DNA of 64,000 nucleotides from Tachypleus tridentatus. Lineage: Eukaryota > Arthropoda > Merostomata > Xiphosura > Limulidae. The position numbers were made by a program, and so were the translations under genes. The stretch covers positions 165,643,310-165,707,309 of the forward strand of contig NC_134837.1 in assembly GCF_004210375.1 (NCBI RefSeq), given 5' to 3'. The notes below the pieces were generated by a model. That model searched no databases, was not told the DNA's origin, and saw only the letters and a program-made list of their open reading frames with translations. Shown piece by piece: positions 49,645 through 61,900 of the stretch (positions are counted from its first letter, which is position 1; every line of letters begins with the position of its first letter).

Positions 49645-49850
49645 GGATAATCTAATTTTGAACTGATAGAGTAGAGGGAAGAGAATTATTCAAAGAATAA
49701 CCTAATTTTGAACTGATAGAAGTAAACAGAAGAGAATTAGTCAAAGGATAATCTAATTTTGAACTGATAGAGTAGAGGGAAGATAATTTGTTAGAGGATA
49801 ACCTAATTTTGAAGTGATAGAAGCAAAGGGAAGAGAATTAGTCACAAGTA
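49645..49850. repeat. Minisatellite, 51 bp period, 4 copies, SINE-derived
   Basis: Units of 'ggataatctaattttgaact' then 'gatagagtagagggaagaga' and 'attagtcaaa'. The core 'tagagggaag..' with its neighbours resembles the family 1 body ('tagactagagggaaggcagctagtc'), so the array seems to have grown from part of a SINE. Confidence 0.8.
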
Positions 49851-50120
49851 TCCTCAATTAACCTTTGAATTTCTTTACTTTGATCGGTTGGTGGGATTTA
49901 ACAGTGACTTTTATAGCATACTTATGGCTCTGAACTCTGGAACAAATTCTTGTGACAACTCAACATGAACAATGGACCTCTGGATGCATAGTGTGGACAC
50001 AGCCAAATATCATGAAATTGAAAAACTAATACTAAACTGCTTCACAACGTCTTGACTAAGTACTATGTTACACTTCAAGCAAACTAGTATACTACTTTTC
50101 CTTCTCACAGATTAATAGCA

Positions 50121-50295
50121 CGGCCCGGCATAATCAGGTGATTAGGGCGCTCGACTCGTAATCTAAGGGTTACGAGTTCGAATCCTCGTCGCACCAAACA
50201 TGCTCGGCCTTTCAGCCGTGAGAGTGTTATAATGTTACGATCAATCACATTATTCGTTGGAAAAAGAGTAGCCCAAGAGCTGGCGGTGGGTGGTG
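50121..50295 (+). repeat. SINE family 1, tail-truncated
   Basis: 'cggcccggcataatcaggtg', B-box 'acgagttcgaatcctcgtc', and body to 'ggcggtgggtggtg', ending abruptly. Confidence 0.85.
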
Positions 50296-50986
50296 TTTGT
50301 AATATGTAACGAATTTTTAGGTATGAATGTAAAGAAGTTATACAGAATTTGTTAAAAAGCATGATATATACAATCAAATCGAAGCTGGGAACGCAGATAC
50401 TTGTTAAGACAGATCTATTATGTAGACAAGGTTGGAAATCATAAGACACCCAAACCCTATATGAAAGTGTGTTTACAGATATATTTAGAAAACATTGAAA
50501 TAATGTACCCAGATTAAATTTAAAATATAACAAAAAAAAAACGTTTATATGATATAACTAAATTCCGTAAAATATGAAAATTTTGTTCACGATAAGAATT
50601 TAAATTTATATTTTTCTATGTTTTTTAAACACTTTAACAGCGTACTCATACAATAGTATAGTAGATGTATATTAAAAATTCGAATGTTACATTTACTCAC
50701 AGGAAAGTTACTTCCTGCCAGCACGCAGTAACTGCCCTATTTATACTTATTTTAACAACGGCAGACAATAAACAAACGTGTAAAACAACACCGAACTTCT
50801 AAGCCGTCTTCTCATAAAATGCTTTTGTTATAATTCATCAATGAGATATATTGTTATTCCTCATCATCCTTTGGCAGGATTTGTGGTTGAGCACAACTGC
50901 AGCACAAAACTTACTTTGCATCTTACGAAACTTAGCATCTTTTAATCAAATGCACAAGCACTTAAACAATAAGTTTAACAGGTTAG

Positions 50987-51216
50987 GCGTGACCTAGATG
51001 TTAGCTTGTCAGAATTCGAGCCTGAAGGTTCATGGTTCGCATCCTGTTGCTGCAAGATCACGCTCCACGCTTTGAAAGTGTGAGTAGCTTATAAAAAATG
51101 ATGATCTCACTATTTGAGTAACCCAAGAACTAGTATGGAAGCTTTTACATGGCTCTATTTCAGTTCAAAATTAGGGACGGTAGCACAGATACCTATGTGC
51201 AGCTTTGCGCGAATAT
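50987..51216 (+). repeat. SINE family 1, very diverged
   Basis: Block order is retained: B-box-like 'catggttcgcatcctgttg', 'ctcactatttgagtaaccca', 'ttagggacggtagcacagat' and 'gtgcagctttgcgcgaatat'. The divergence suggests an old copy or a subfamily. Confidence 0.6.
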
Positions 51217-53285
51217 ATAATATAAACGCGGTTTAATTTCCACACAATTGTGCTCATGTGTAATTTTTAAACTTTGAGAAATAAAATGTTTATATTTATT
51301 TTTAACAAGCACCAGATGGAACTTTCAATCTTGTTTTCAGAAGTGGCCATGATTGTGTAAAGAATTTGTTATCCCATAGTTTGTGGAAAGGTTTTGAAAT
51401 TTTGACCACTTATAAAAGAGTTTTTAGAATAAATATTGCCCACAACATAATCTGCTAAAATATTTCAAAAATTTTCCGTGTTTACTTTTCTTATTTAGTG
51501 CCCTTGTTAAAGAAGCCTCGTAGATCTTCTATTGTAGGTTGTTAGACTAGATGAACTCAGCAGGAGTCTATTTAGCCTGTAACTCTCTGTCAAGGGCAAT
51601 TGCGTGTGGTCATGTGACACGTGTGACTTTGTCAATCGGTATTGTTGGTCTAGAAGAAGGAAACAGGTAGGGTGACCTTGTTTTCCTTAAAGCATCATTG
51701 AAAGTGACCCATATTACCTGCGGCTCGATATGAGGACTTGTTGAGTAACTTTAGCTTGTTTTGACGTTATATATTTTCCGTAACTTGTAAATTGATCTAA
51801 AATCCAGTGACTATTCATTCCATTTGCAAATGACAAACTGCAAAAGCCAGCTAGATCATTGTCAAAAAATGAATTACCGAACGTTCAGATTAGACTTCTA
51901 AGAATACACTTCAATGTCGTGTAGTAAGAAAGTTAAAACCATTTTCTTTTTGTAAAATTATTGTCTCATTATTTCACATATTCGTTTCACTTATCTATTA
52001 TGGAATTTTTATTTACCTATCAATGATTAAAATTACCTTAGAATACAATAGATTAAATTCAAAAGTTTAGATAACCTGACCATAATTGTTTTGCACAGTT
52101 TTCGATTGAATATGCTTCTTTCTTTACGATTTGCACTCACTATGCATTCTTTATCAGGAAAAGTAACTTTCTGGAAACGAGTAGAATATAAGATGAAGAG
52201 AATCAAGTTGTAGGCGAAATTGGGCTGAGATCAAGGAATGTTTTAACTTCTAAAAGGAGTCATTTTCTGTGATATGGTATCTTGGCACAAACAGTGAAAA
52301 TCATGTTTGCCTTTCCCAGCTGGCCTTGGGACCTGGAGGTTGAGCTGCATCCAATATTTTTCTCAGTTGCTGAAACTGCTTGGCTACCATTAATTAACTC
52401 TAACCAATAGAAATTGATTACTGTAAAACCTTGATATCATTGTAACAAGATAGTTGGATTTTTTTAAACCGATTGAAGTGGTCACTACAAAATGCCTACG
52501 TGGTCACCAAGTATTAATGTAAAACTGTGGTGTTAGTCAGGAGAGGACTGGAATTGCTGCTGGAGAACTATGTCTGCCAGAAGCTGTGCCACCACCACAG
52601 AGAGAAAGCTTAAAACTACCAAGAGAAACCTGAAGATTAAGATGAAATGGAATGCAGGGTTGAAGTTTATAAATATGTGTTATGCTGACCAATGGATATT
52701 GACATTAAATTCTACGTCCACGTTAATGTAGGAGATAAAAATGACATCTCACAAGCACTAATGATATCTGAAAATTTCAGTGGTAGATAAATTAGATGAA
52801 GGAGTAAGTGTTTTAGAAATTAAGCAGTTAAATTTTCAACAATCATTTGTGCTACTCATTTAAGTATTTCAAGTAACTTGGACGGTTCAGAACTTAATGT
52901 CATAGATCAATTGATGAAGGAGCAGATAGAAAACTGGGATTTATTTATTGTCGATTTGTGCAAATATTTTGATCCCACAGAGAATTAATAAATTATATAG
53001 GGCTGAAACCTAGACATAAAGGGAAACTATCATTAAAAATTACCCGAGTATGTGAATGATACGTGAAGAATACATGGAAAACCATATTTGAGCATGTCAA
53101 CTGAGAACCGCAAGAAATTTTGTGCACAGCTCATCAAAGATATTTCTGTGGAGAGATTGTATAGGTGATCACGTTAGATCAAATATTGGAGTAAAATAGA
53201 GAGTATGTAATAGGCTTATGACATACCTAGGGTAATTAAAAAAGTGGTGTTGGCCAGTATCTCCATTCCAAAAGGCATGCAGACC
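51217..53285. other. No gene recognised; possibly decayed retrotransposon flank
   Basis: No clear exon. The right part (52500-53285) leads into a gypsy-type polymerase remnant and may be its decayed upstream region, but I can read no gag, protease or RNase H motif in it. Confidence 0.35.
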
Positions 53286-53289
53286 TAAA

Positions 53290-53715
53290 AGTGCTCAAAG
53301 CATCCGAGAACACTGTTACAAATTTCTTTTATTAGTATTTAACCTTTATAATGCACCTGCCACACTTCGTTGGTTGAAATGGGAGAGATGTCTCATGTAC
53401 ATGATGACATACTGGTATTTGGACACACATTTTATTCTACTGTTGAGAACCTGATAATGATGTTCTAATGGATATAGATGACAAATTTGAATTTGGAACC
53501 AGGAGAGCATCTCTTGCACATAACGAAATAGTTATTAATTACATTACATGCAGGGATGAAGTGTCAACTGATCCTGTACAAATTCAAATGTTTAATGAAT
53601 TGCTCCAGACTTTGATCAAAACCAAACGCTCTGCAGCTATCTAGATTTTACCTCAAATTATTGATATTTTTGTCCAACTTGGCAAAATAATAGCATTATT
53701 AAAGAATTTGATTAA
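53290..53715 (+). pseudogene. Ty3/gypsy-type reverse-transcriptase remnant
   Basis: With frame changes, the plus strand reads 'SLYNAPATLRWL' (family form G-L-x-N-A-P-A-T-F-Q-R-L). Then comes MYMMTYWYLDTHF, overlapping in another frame 'DDILVFGHTFYSTVENL' (Y-L-D-D-I-(L/I)-V-F). 'LAHNEIVINYITCRDEVSTD' and PVQIQMFNELLQTL follow, the thumb segment with the usual G-(V/I)-(S/A)-T-D-P-x-K-I. Stops occur inside. No LTRs are identified nearby. Confidence 0.65.
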
Positions 53716-53915
53716 GGCTGTCGTGCATGATCAATATAGTAGTTTTACTGGATATAATCTATATCGTTTTGTCGAACATGATCTGCATAGCAGTTTTGTT
53801 AAGTATGGTATACATAGTAGGATTTTATTTATTATGATTTATATAATAGCTTTGTTGAGCGTAATCTACTTGGTAATTTTGTTCAATATAATCTATATAG
53901 CAATTTTTTTATGAT
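53710..53915. repeat. Minisatellite, ~28 bp period, first block
   Basis: Units such as 'gatctgcatagcagttttgt' then 'taagtatg', repeated about seven times with drift. The same family continues at 54145..54450 after an unrelated ~230 bp insert. Confidence 0.75.
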
Positions 53916-54144
53916 CTATATCGGTGAGCTCTAAACTTTTTGTGCTCACAACACACTCGTCTGATCCTACACCCGAAAAGAGAACAGTTTTCTGATATAA
54001 AACACGAAATACACAAATTTGGAGCTATTTTGAATAAAGCAAAATGCTGTCAAGTCAGTGATAAGAACACTTGACCTGAATAAACTTGATTACGTCACAC
54101 GGTCATACATTCACAACATTTCGCGGCACACTGTGTATGAACCA

Positions 54145-54450
54145 TTGATCTACATAGTAGTTTTGTTGAATGTAATCTATATAATAATTTTTTTAGGTAT
54201 GAACTATAAAGCATTTCTGTTTAGTATAATATACATAGCAGTTTTGAGTATGATTTATGAAGTAATGTTTAAAAGTATGATTTGTAAAGTAGTTTTGTCA
54301 AGTATGACAAATGTAGTAGTTGAATATAATCTGCATGGTAGTTTGTTGAGTATGACCTGTATTGTAGTTTTGTTGAGTATGATCTATATTGTAGTTTGTT
54401 GAGTATTATCTGTATTGTAGTTTTGTTGAGTATGAATGTCGTCATGAACG
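54145..54450. repeat. Minisatellite, ~28 bp period, second block
   Basis: About eleven units of 'gatctatattgtagttttgt' then 'tgagtat'. The last three or four are almost identical and the first are diverged. The open frame across it (54058-54402) is a product of the repeat. Confidence 0.8.
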
Positions 54451-54454
54451 TTTG

Positions 54455-55240
54455 TTGAACTGATTGTTGTATAAAAGAACTGTGAAATATTCCTCAGCTC
54501 CTGCTATAGTTTCTAGTTGACATAATTTCATCTTATTTTACGTCATTCGTAAACCAATTTAAAATATTTGTATTTAATTTAATTAAGTTGTGCTTGAATA
54601 CTGCTATTATGTGCTCATTATTAGTTGTAAAGTACTTATGATTATTACAAGATCCAGGACAATACAACATAACAACCATCTATCTGTTCAGTATTTGAGT
54701 TTACAATTTACACAAGTTCTTTGAAGAAAAAAGTTTTAAAACTTTATTTTTTGCTTTTCCTCCAAAATAAACTATCGTTTAAGCCGCTAATATAGATTTT
54801 AAGATTCTAATCTTTGTAAAAGAAACTCCAAGTATATGAAATGAAGTATTTAACATTAAAATAAAGAAATTACTCAAAATGTTTGAGAACCTATGGATAA
54901 ACATTACCTCACAGCTATCACTTTATATTCTTAGCCTTTATTTGTTTCGCTTCTAAACGTAGTCTCTGAATGGAACTCACAAGCTCGATAATAATATTTA
55001 ATGGTCGTTATCACGACTTAGGATCAATTTAAGGAGCTTCCTCCCTCTTACGATGGATTTTCTAACTACACTTTGTGAATAATATAAATAATATTTTTAC
55101 TACCGAACACGTAATAAGAAACAGATATCTATAAAAAAGTGTGAAAGATGTCGTCTTAACTATTCTGTACATGATATAATATATATATATATAAAATGAG
55201 ATAAAACTAGAGCATAAATACCATTTGTATAAACTCGATA
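54455..55240. other. No gene recognised
   Basis: AT-rich DNA with an (AT)n tract near 55181-55194; nothing else assignable. Confidence 0.35.
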
Positions 55241-55256
55241 AACAATAACAAGAGGG

Positions 55257-55523
55257 TTTGGTTTTTGGTTTTTGAATCTCGCGGAAAGTTACTCGAGGGC
55301 TATCTGCGTTAGAAGTCTCTAATTTAGAAGTGTAAAATTAGAGGGGAAGCAGCTAGTCATCACCACCCACCGCCAACTCTTGGGCTACTCTTTTACCAAC
55401 GAATAGTGGGATTATAACGCCCTCACGGCTAAAAGGGGGAGCATGTTTGGCGCGACCGGGATGCGAACCCGCGACCCTCAGATTACGAGTCCCACGCCTT
55501 AACTCACCTGGCCATGCCGGGCC
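55257..55523 (-). repeat. SINE family 1, full length with perfect target-site duplication
   Basis: The reference copy for family 1. It is flanked by a perfect 11 bp duplication 'taacaagaggg' (55246..55256 and 55524..55534), so the element is exactly 267 bp. The reverse complement starts 'ggcccggcatggccaggtga' (A-box region), has a B-box-like 'cgggttcgcatcccggtc', and ends 'ctcgagtaactttccgcgag' plus a short tail. Confidence 0.95.
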
Positions 55524-55856
55524 TAACAAGAGGGAATTCTCTATAACCGTGTAATTTGAAATTAGTTTAAGCAGGATAGGAGAAAATCAATCTATAAGAT
55601 TCCCCTTTTTTTTTATTCATTATATTTTTGCGCCAGTAATACCAAGCATTGAGCGCACGTATATCCGATTCGATTTTACTATTCATCAGGATTTTTACAA
55701 GCCTACTCTCAAATTGAAATTCTTTTTGGCAAGATTATAGTAAATTAATTTAATACATGGGCGTGGGTAAAATACATCACCGAAAAGGGCTTGATCTCCT
55801 GAATCTAGCCTGTAACTATATCTCAGATCGGTCAAGAGATTACACAGCTATGATTT

Positions 55857-56131
55857 GGTTTAATTTTTTAAATTTATCGCTAAGCTACACGAGAGCTATC
55901 TGCGCTACCCGTCCATGATTTAGCAGTGTAAGATTAGAGGGAAGGCAGCTGGTCATCACCACCCATCGCTAACTCTTGGGCTACTCTTTTACCAACGAAT
56001 AGTAGAATTGACCGTGTCATAATAACGCCCTCACGACTGAAAGGACGAACATGTTTGGTGTGACGGGGATTCGAACCCACCACCCTTAGCCTGCGAGTCG
56101 AATGCCCTAACCACTTGATCATGCCGGGCCT
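55857..56131 (-). repeat. SINE family 1, full length with target-site duplication
   Basis: Complete copy; the flanks 'cagctatga' on both sides ('acagctatgat' left, 'gcagctatgag' right) form a short duplication. B-box 'gggattcgaacccaccac' on the plus strand. Confidence 0.9.
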
Positions 56132-56407
56132 TTCGCAGCTATGAGCTAAAACTTTGTACTTAAAAAAAAAAAAAACTCGGAGCCATTCTATGAGCCAATA
56201 TACCGCGGCTAAAAATACTTTAGCCAGTGCTTCCATGGAGGTAAAACATACGCATACATAGTAGAGTTCTCTAGTCTAAGTTGTAAAAGGAAAAATAAAA
56301 GTTACAACACACACATACACATACTGTTTGACAAAACAAACAAAACATAATCTAACAACTTAAAAAAGATTAAAATTCTTAATGAGTTATGAAAGAATTT
56401 AATCAAT

Positions 56408-56611
56408 AAGTTTTGATTTGAGATTTAAAGCAGTTCTGAAGAGTGTTATTTATGAAACAAGTTTTGATTTGGGATTTAAAGCAGTTCTGAAGAGTGTTAT
56501 TTATGAAACAAGTTTTGATTTGGGATTTAAAGCAGTTCTGAAGAGTGTTATTTATGAAACAAGTTTTGATTTGGGATTTAAAGCAGTTCTGAAAAGTGTT
56601 ATTTATGAAAT
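56408..56611 (+). repeat. Minisatellite, 51 bp period, 4 copies, translatable
   Basis: Four nearly identical 51 bp units starting 'aagttttgatttgggattta'. Because 51 is a multiple of three, one frame stays open (56418..56726) and would encode a 17-residue repeat, FKAVLKSVIYETSFDLG. There is no sign of a gene around it; the frame is a consequence of the unit length. Confidence 0.9.
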
Positions 56612-56739
56612 ATATACTTTCGAGCTTTCTGCTGGTAACTATTTTTTAAAATATGTGTTTGTTTTACAAATTAAAATAAAAATAATAGTTGTATTTCTCT
56701 TCAGTAGCTTTACAAATATAGATTGACAATGATATTCTT

Positions 56740-58850
56740 ATAGAGGTATGTGTATATATACATATTTATTTATTATTAAGTGATTGGCTGGATAAAAAAA
56801 GTTGTGTTGTGACTATCGGTAACTAATTGAGATTTCTGTACCAAGTTATCTTTGTTATTTTCCCTTTTGCTCTGTTTCCTAAAGAGACTTCAGCCTATCT
56901 GGAAACTGATATATTTGAATTCTTTATTCACATTCTATACAGTTTTATTTGTAGATTAGTCCACAAAAATAGTCCGTAATAATCCGTAAAAGTGTGAGCG
57001 ATGAATATATTTCTAGACGTTGAACTCGTGTCGGTTATAAGCTTATTGTTATTAAATAAAAAATAACAGAAAAAATATTTATTCGTACAATGAATGTAAC
57101 TCCTACATTACCGGCAAGCTTTTATTTTGGTTCTCTCAAGTACAGGTTTTTAAAACACGTCTGCATAGGGTAAGAATACGATAAAAGATAATGAAATACC
57201 ACTCTGTCAAGCGGAGTCCCAGTGCAGTATTTAGTCCTTAGATTATCTACGTCACAAATCAGTCTAAATAGAGATATAGAAGGAGAGAGCCCCCAACTTA
57301 TTCTATCTGAAAATACATGCGTTTCATCCTTTTGAAATAGACGTAACCTCACTCCAAGGGCCAATCATAGTACAGGGCTAAGGAATAATTTATTTAAAAT
57401 AATCGTTTTACCATGTGACCTATATCAAAGCAAGAGTTCTATTGGAAGTTTATTACCTTGGTACATACAGATACCATTAACCAGCAAGAGTAAATATACA
57501 TGGAGTACACATGCATGAAAATTTAGAAAACTTATCTGAATATGCTTGAACATACTAATTATGAAAGGTAAAATGTAACACTAAGACCATTACACTATAA
57601 AGCATAAACGTTCATTTTTGATGACGAGTGACCCACTTTTGTGGTTCTGATAACGTCACAATTTTACCAGAATGTTGTAAATTTATCTCCGTTACCTGTT
57701 CAAGTTATCTTTAAAATTTTATATAAGTTTATTGAGATACACGTCAGTTGTTACTAGTGTTTATTTATAGCTGACAATTCTTCTTATCATTTTCCCATTG
57801 ATGACTGAGGTAGTAACAACCTGAACCAACCTGTATGCTGTTTTATTTGCTCATGAACTTGTTTATAAGCATACTAAAAATACTGGATTTATTTTCCTTT
57901 GAAGTATTTACAACTAGAATACTTTCCAGTTTTACACGATTTTGTATATTCTGCAGATAAACCATCAAAACTACAATTTAATTTTCTCGTATCATAAGTA
58001 ACCTCACAAAAATCGCTTCAGAAGTGAAAGAATCATAATATCAGAAACGGCTCGTGTTAATGATAATTTATATAAAATTGGCGATAAGTCAGTATTTATC
58101 TCTAACACAAGTAATTACATCAAGAAAGTTATGGAAATCAAAACAAAATACATTTTTGAAAATCAAATTCTTGAATCACTGTTAGATAAAGTATTTATTG
58201 GCTCGATAGAAACATTACTTTAAGGCCATTAGTTTGCAACGTTTCGTAATCACAACAAAGGCCAACAGTTGTAACAATTCCTTTTTTGGAAAAAGGTTGC
58301 CTTTCATTTGTGGATGTTAAAATGGAAGTGTTATAACAGTAACAGTTCACTTTCTGAGAATAGTTTAGACCTCATTTAAGGATATGTTACTGCAATAACA
58401 GTTCACTTTATGATAATAGTTGAGACTCCATTTATGGATGATACCATTGATGTGTTACTAAAGTTTTGGCTATTGCAAAAAGTTTTATAGATGTAAATTA
58501 AGGCTACTAAACCGTTCGTCTAACACCATCTATCTTGTGTTTTGGTGGAAAATAAAGGTGTTTAGGTAACTGAAAAAATATTTTATTTAGAACAATAATC
58601 TTAAAAAAATTAATAATCTCGACTATGTCCTTTTGTATAAATAGACATGTCACGTGTTAAGTCTAAATACACTTTCAGCCGGTATCTGATGATTCTGAGA
58701 GCAAGTAATACCAAAGTCGAAGTTATCTAACGCTTTTTATCAAGTTTCTGAATGGACCACATGCTATCCTCTCACGCAAGCGGAAATATTAAACGAAGCA
58801 GCGATGAGCGTAGACCACCTGCAATATCGTTAAGCTCTCATGTTAGCTGA
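56740..58850. other. No gene recognised
   Basis: No family repeat is recognisable here. The minus-strand open frame at 57122-57364 (80 codons) has more balanced composition than its surroundings but matches nothing I know and lacks obvious splice sites. Confidence 0.35.
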
Positions 58851-58858
58851 CTGTTTAT

Positions 58859-58863
58859 TCAGT
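58859..58863 (+). promoter_or_regulatory. Initiator-like element upstream of the secreted-protein gene
   Basis: TCAGT, the arthropod initiator consensus, lies 75 bp before the ATG at 58936 and would give a plausible short 5' UTR. I see no TATA box at the right distance. A five-base motif is weak evidence on its own. Confidence 0.25.
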
Positions 58864-58935
58864 CATACATATCATTCTGGCACATAATTATTTTGAACAT
58901 TACCTCTTTTCATAAGATTCGAAGGTGCTTACAAA

Positions 58936-61900
58936 ATGTGGAAATTACTCCTAGTTCTTTCAGGTAAGCTTACTTTTGTTTGTTGCATTTTATTTAAATA
59001 TCTTATCTCTATAAGTTGGTTATTATTTACTATCTAACTTCTGTCTGTTGGCCCCTACAGACATTAATAAATCGTGTAAAACTTGTCAATTTTAGAAAAC
59101 TGGAAGATGGATTATTTCTCACACATTATGGAACTAATTGCTTTAATGGTCTGGAAACAGTACTTGTTTGCTCTAGTATATATAATGAAGATGCCATCTT
59201 TGGCTCGGGAGAAAGCTTAAGGCGTATAACTCTACATTTGGGGTTATATTCCTACAGTGAACACAGAACAAACAGTCTATAATACGAAACTTTTTGCTTT
59301 AAATAAGACGCTGTTTCTTCTGAAAAGTTTGTTCCTGAATTTTGAAAAATAAAATAAATGAAAGATTTATTACAACATTTTCAAAGGCCACAACATTACG
59401 GTCATTAAACATTGTTTTTCTAAACTAAACACGTGTGTGTTTGTGTGTTTTTCTTATAGCAAAGCCACATCGGACTATCTGCTCAGCCCATCGAGGGGAA
59501 TCGAACCCCTGATTTTAGCGTTGTAAATCGGGAGACATACCGCTGTACTAGCTGGGGCAAACTAAACACAACGCTATGCAATGGATTATCGAAACTCAGA
59601 TTCTAGCGTTTTAAGTCCACAGACATATCGCTGTGTCACTGGAGGGCGTTAAATATGAAAGCGTGTATTATCTTATATAACTATCTATAAAAAGATTGTA
59701 GTGTAGGTTAACAATTACATTCATATTGAAAGCAAAATTACCAACTTCTTTCTCTACCGCTCTCTGTTGATGGGTCCCAGTACCATTTCATATCCAGTAA
59801 CAGTATTTTTGCTTGTAATAACATTCAAAATAAACACAAAGTAAACAACCGAAAAATATCCTAAAATCAATTTACTAGGTAATATATATATATACACACA
59901 CATATAAGACATGACATACCAACAACAGAAATTAAATGGTATTTTAGTTTGAATTTAACGCAAAGCTACACGAGGGCTATCTGCGTTAGCCGTCCCTAAT
60001 TTTGCAATATAAGACTGGAGGTGGGGCAGCTAGTTATTACCACCCACCAACTCTGGGATTCTCTTTATACTAACGATTGGTGGGATTGACCGTCACATTA
60101 TAATGCTTCAACGGCTGAAAGGGCGAGGATGTATGGTGTGACGGGGATTCGAGCCTTCGACCCTCGGATTACGAGTCGAGTGCTTTAACCACCTGTCCAA
60201 AATTAAATGGACTCTCTAATAATGTTGATGTTTTGTTGTAGTATTTTTTCCCTGTGTTTCTTATGTTACTACAAACCTGTATCATGAAAAGTCATGAACT
60301 CATAAAAATTTTGAGTTATATATAGTTTAAAAATGTATTTCAAAACGTGACATTAATAAATTTAGGGTTAAGAATAATTTGTTTGTTTATAATTTTGCAC
60401 AAAGATACATCTCTAACTCTGAACTTATACACTAGAGGAAAGGCAGCCAGTCAGTAGTACTCACCGTCAACAACTGGGCTACCTTTGTCTGATCGGTTAA
60501 GGCATTCGATTCGTAATCCAAGGGTCGCGGGTTCAAATCTTCATCACACCAAACATGCTCGCCCTTTCAGTCGTATGGGCATTATAATGTGACGGTCATT
60601 CCCACTATTCGTTGGTAAAAGAGTAGCCCAAGAGTTGGCGGTGGATGGTGATGACTAGCTGCTTTCCCTCTAGTCGTACACTGCAAAATTAAGAACGGCT
60701 AGCGCAGATAGCCCTCGTGTAGTTTTGCGAAAAATATAAAAAAACAAACACTTTAATTTAAAAATATACTCTTCAAAAAAAGAAACGCAAAAGGCAAAAT
60801 TTGAGACATATTGTTAACAAGTTTATTCCGGGTAGTTCTGTATGACATGTGTGAAACTTTGCACATTCACTGCTGAACATCGAAAGTCTACAAAGGCGAA
60901 GTCCACGCTCACTAGTTGAAGTTTAACGTCACTCAACGTCAATAACGAGTATGCCCCCCGTGAGTATCAATAACTGCTTGGCATCTCCTGCCCATGGAAG
61001 CGATGAGATGACGAATCACATCCTGTGGAATGGCTGTCCACTCAGCCTGCAAAGCTGCTGCAAGCTGAGGTAGAATCTGCGGTTGAGGTTGTCGCCGTCG
61101 CAGACGTCGGTCCAACTCGTCCCAAAGATGTTCGATGGGATTTAAATCTGGTGATCTGGATGGCCAGGGAAGAACGTTGATGTTGTGGTGTCTCAAGAAG
61201 ACAGTGGTGAGGCGGGCTGCGTGAGGACGGGCGTTGTCATGTTTTTACAACGTCGTTGACGTTCACCATGATGGGTTGCACATGGGGCCTAAGAATCTCG
61301 TCGACGGTTGCGTACAGTCTGATCGGAAATCCTACGCAGCCCTGGTATGGTTGAGGCAGTAGACGTCGCAGTGGTGGTCCTATCCCGCAGGTGACGTAAC
61401 CGGATGTAGCGATCTTATGCGGGCGTGGTCACACGAGATCTGCCAGATCGTGGACGGTCACAAGTTGATCCATGTTGTTGGTGACGATTCCATAGCCTTG
61501 TGATGGTGCTTGGGTGGAAATGCACAGCTCTGGCAACATCTGATCGAGATTCGCCTGCTTCCAAGCGACCAATGGCGTTGTTGCGTTGTGCTTCAGTCAG
61601 TCTTGGCGTAACTGTATTGCGTGGCTTAACACTGAGCTATGGAAACCGAGAACCCGTCACTTTTATAGGGATTTTGCACATGTTGCACTTGCAGAACATG
61701 CAGATCTCGCAAACAAATTTATTAGACACGAATGCGTTTTGGCGAAAAATCAGATGTTTTCTTCCGTTTTCAAAGTGCACAACTTTTATTGTTATTTTGG
61801 TCTGACAATCAGTGTCTTAACACGTGTAACATCACATACTCCGAGCTTGTAACGTTATTACATATATTTCTCTTTAAAATAACAAAAATATCCCTTTTGC

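Noticed and set aside
50105-50533. 142-codon minus-strand frame as a gene
   Set aside because: Its N-terminal half is AT-rich chance sequence, and its C-terminal part runs antisense through a family 1 SINE (50121..50295).
55934-56236. 100-codon minus-strand frame as a gene
   Set aside because: It is almost entirely the reverse strand of a SINE. Phrases such as HTKHVRPFSREGVIM recur wherever the SINE is translated, for example near 26417-26620.
59016-59282. 88-codon plus-strand frame just after exon 1
   Set aside because: It lies in intron 1, has no link in frame to exon 1, no domain, and ends before a SINE; probably chance.
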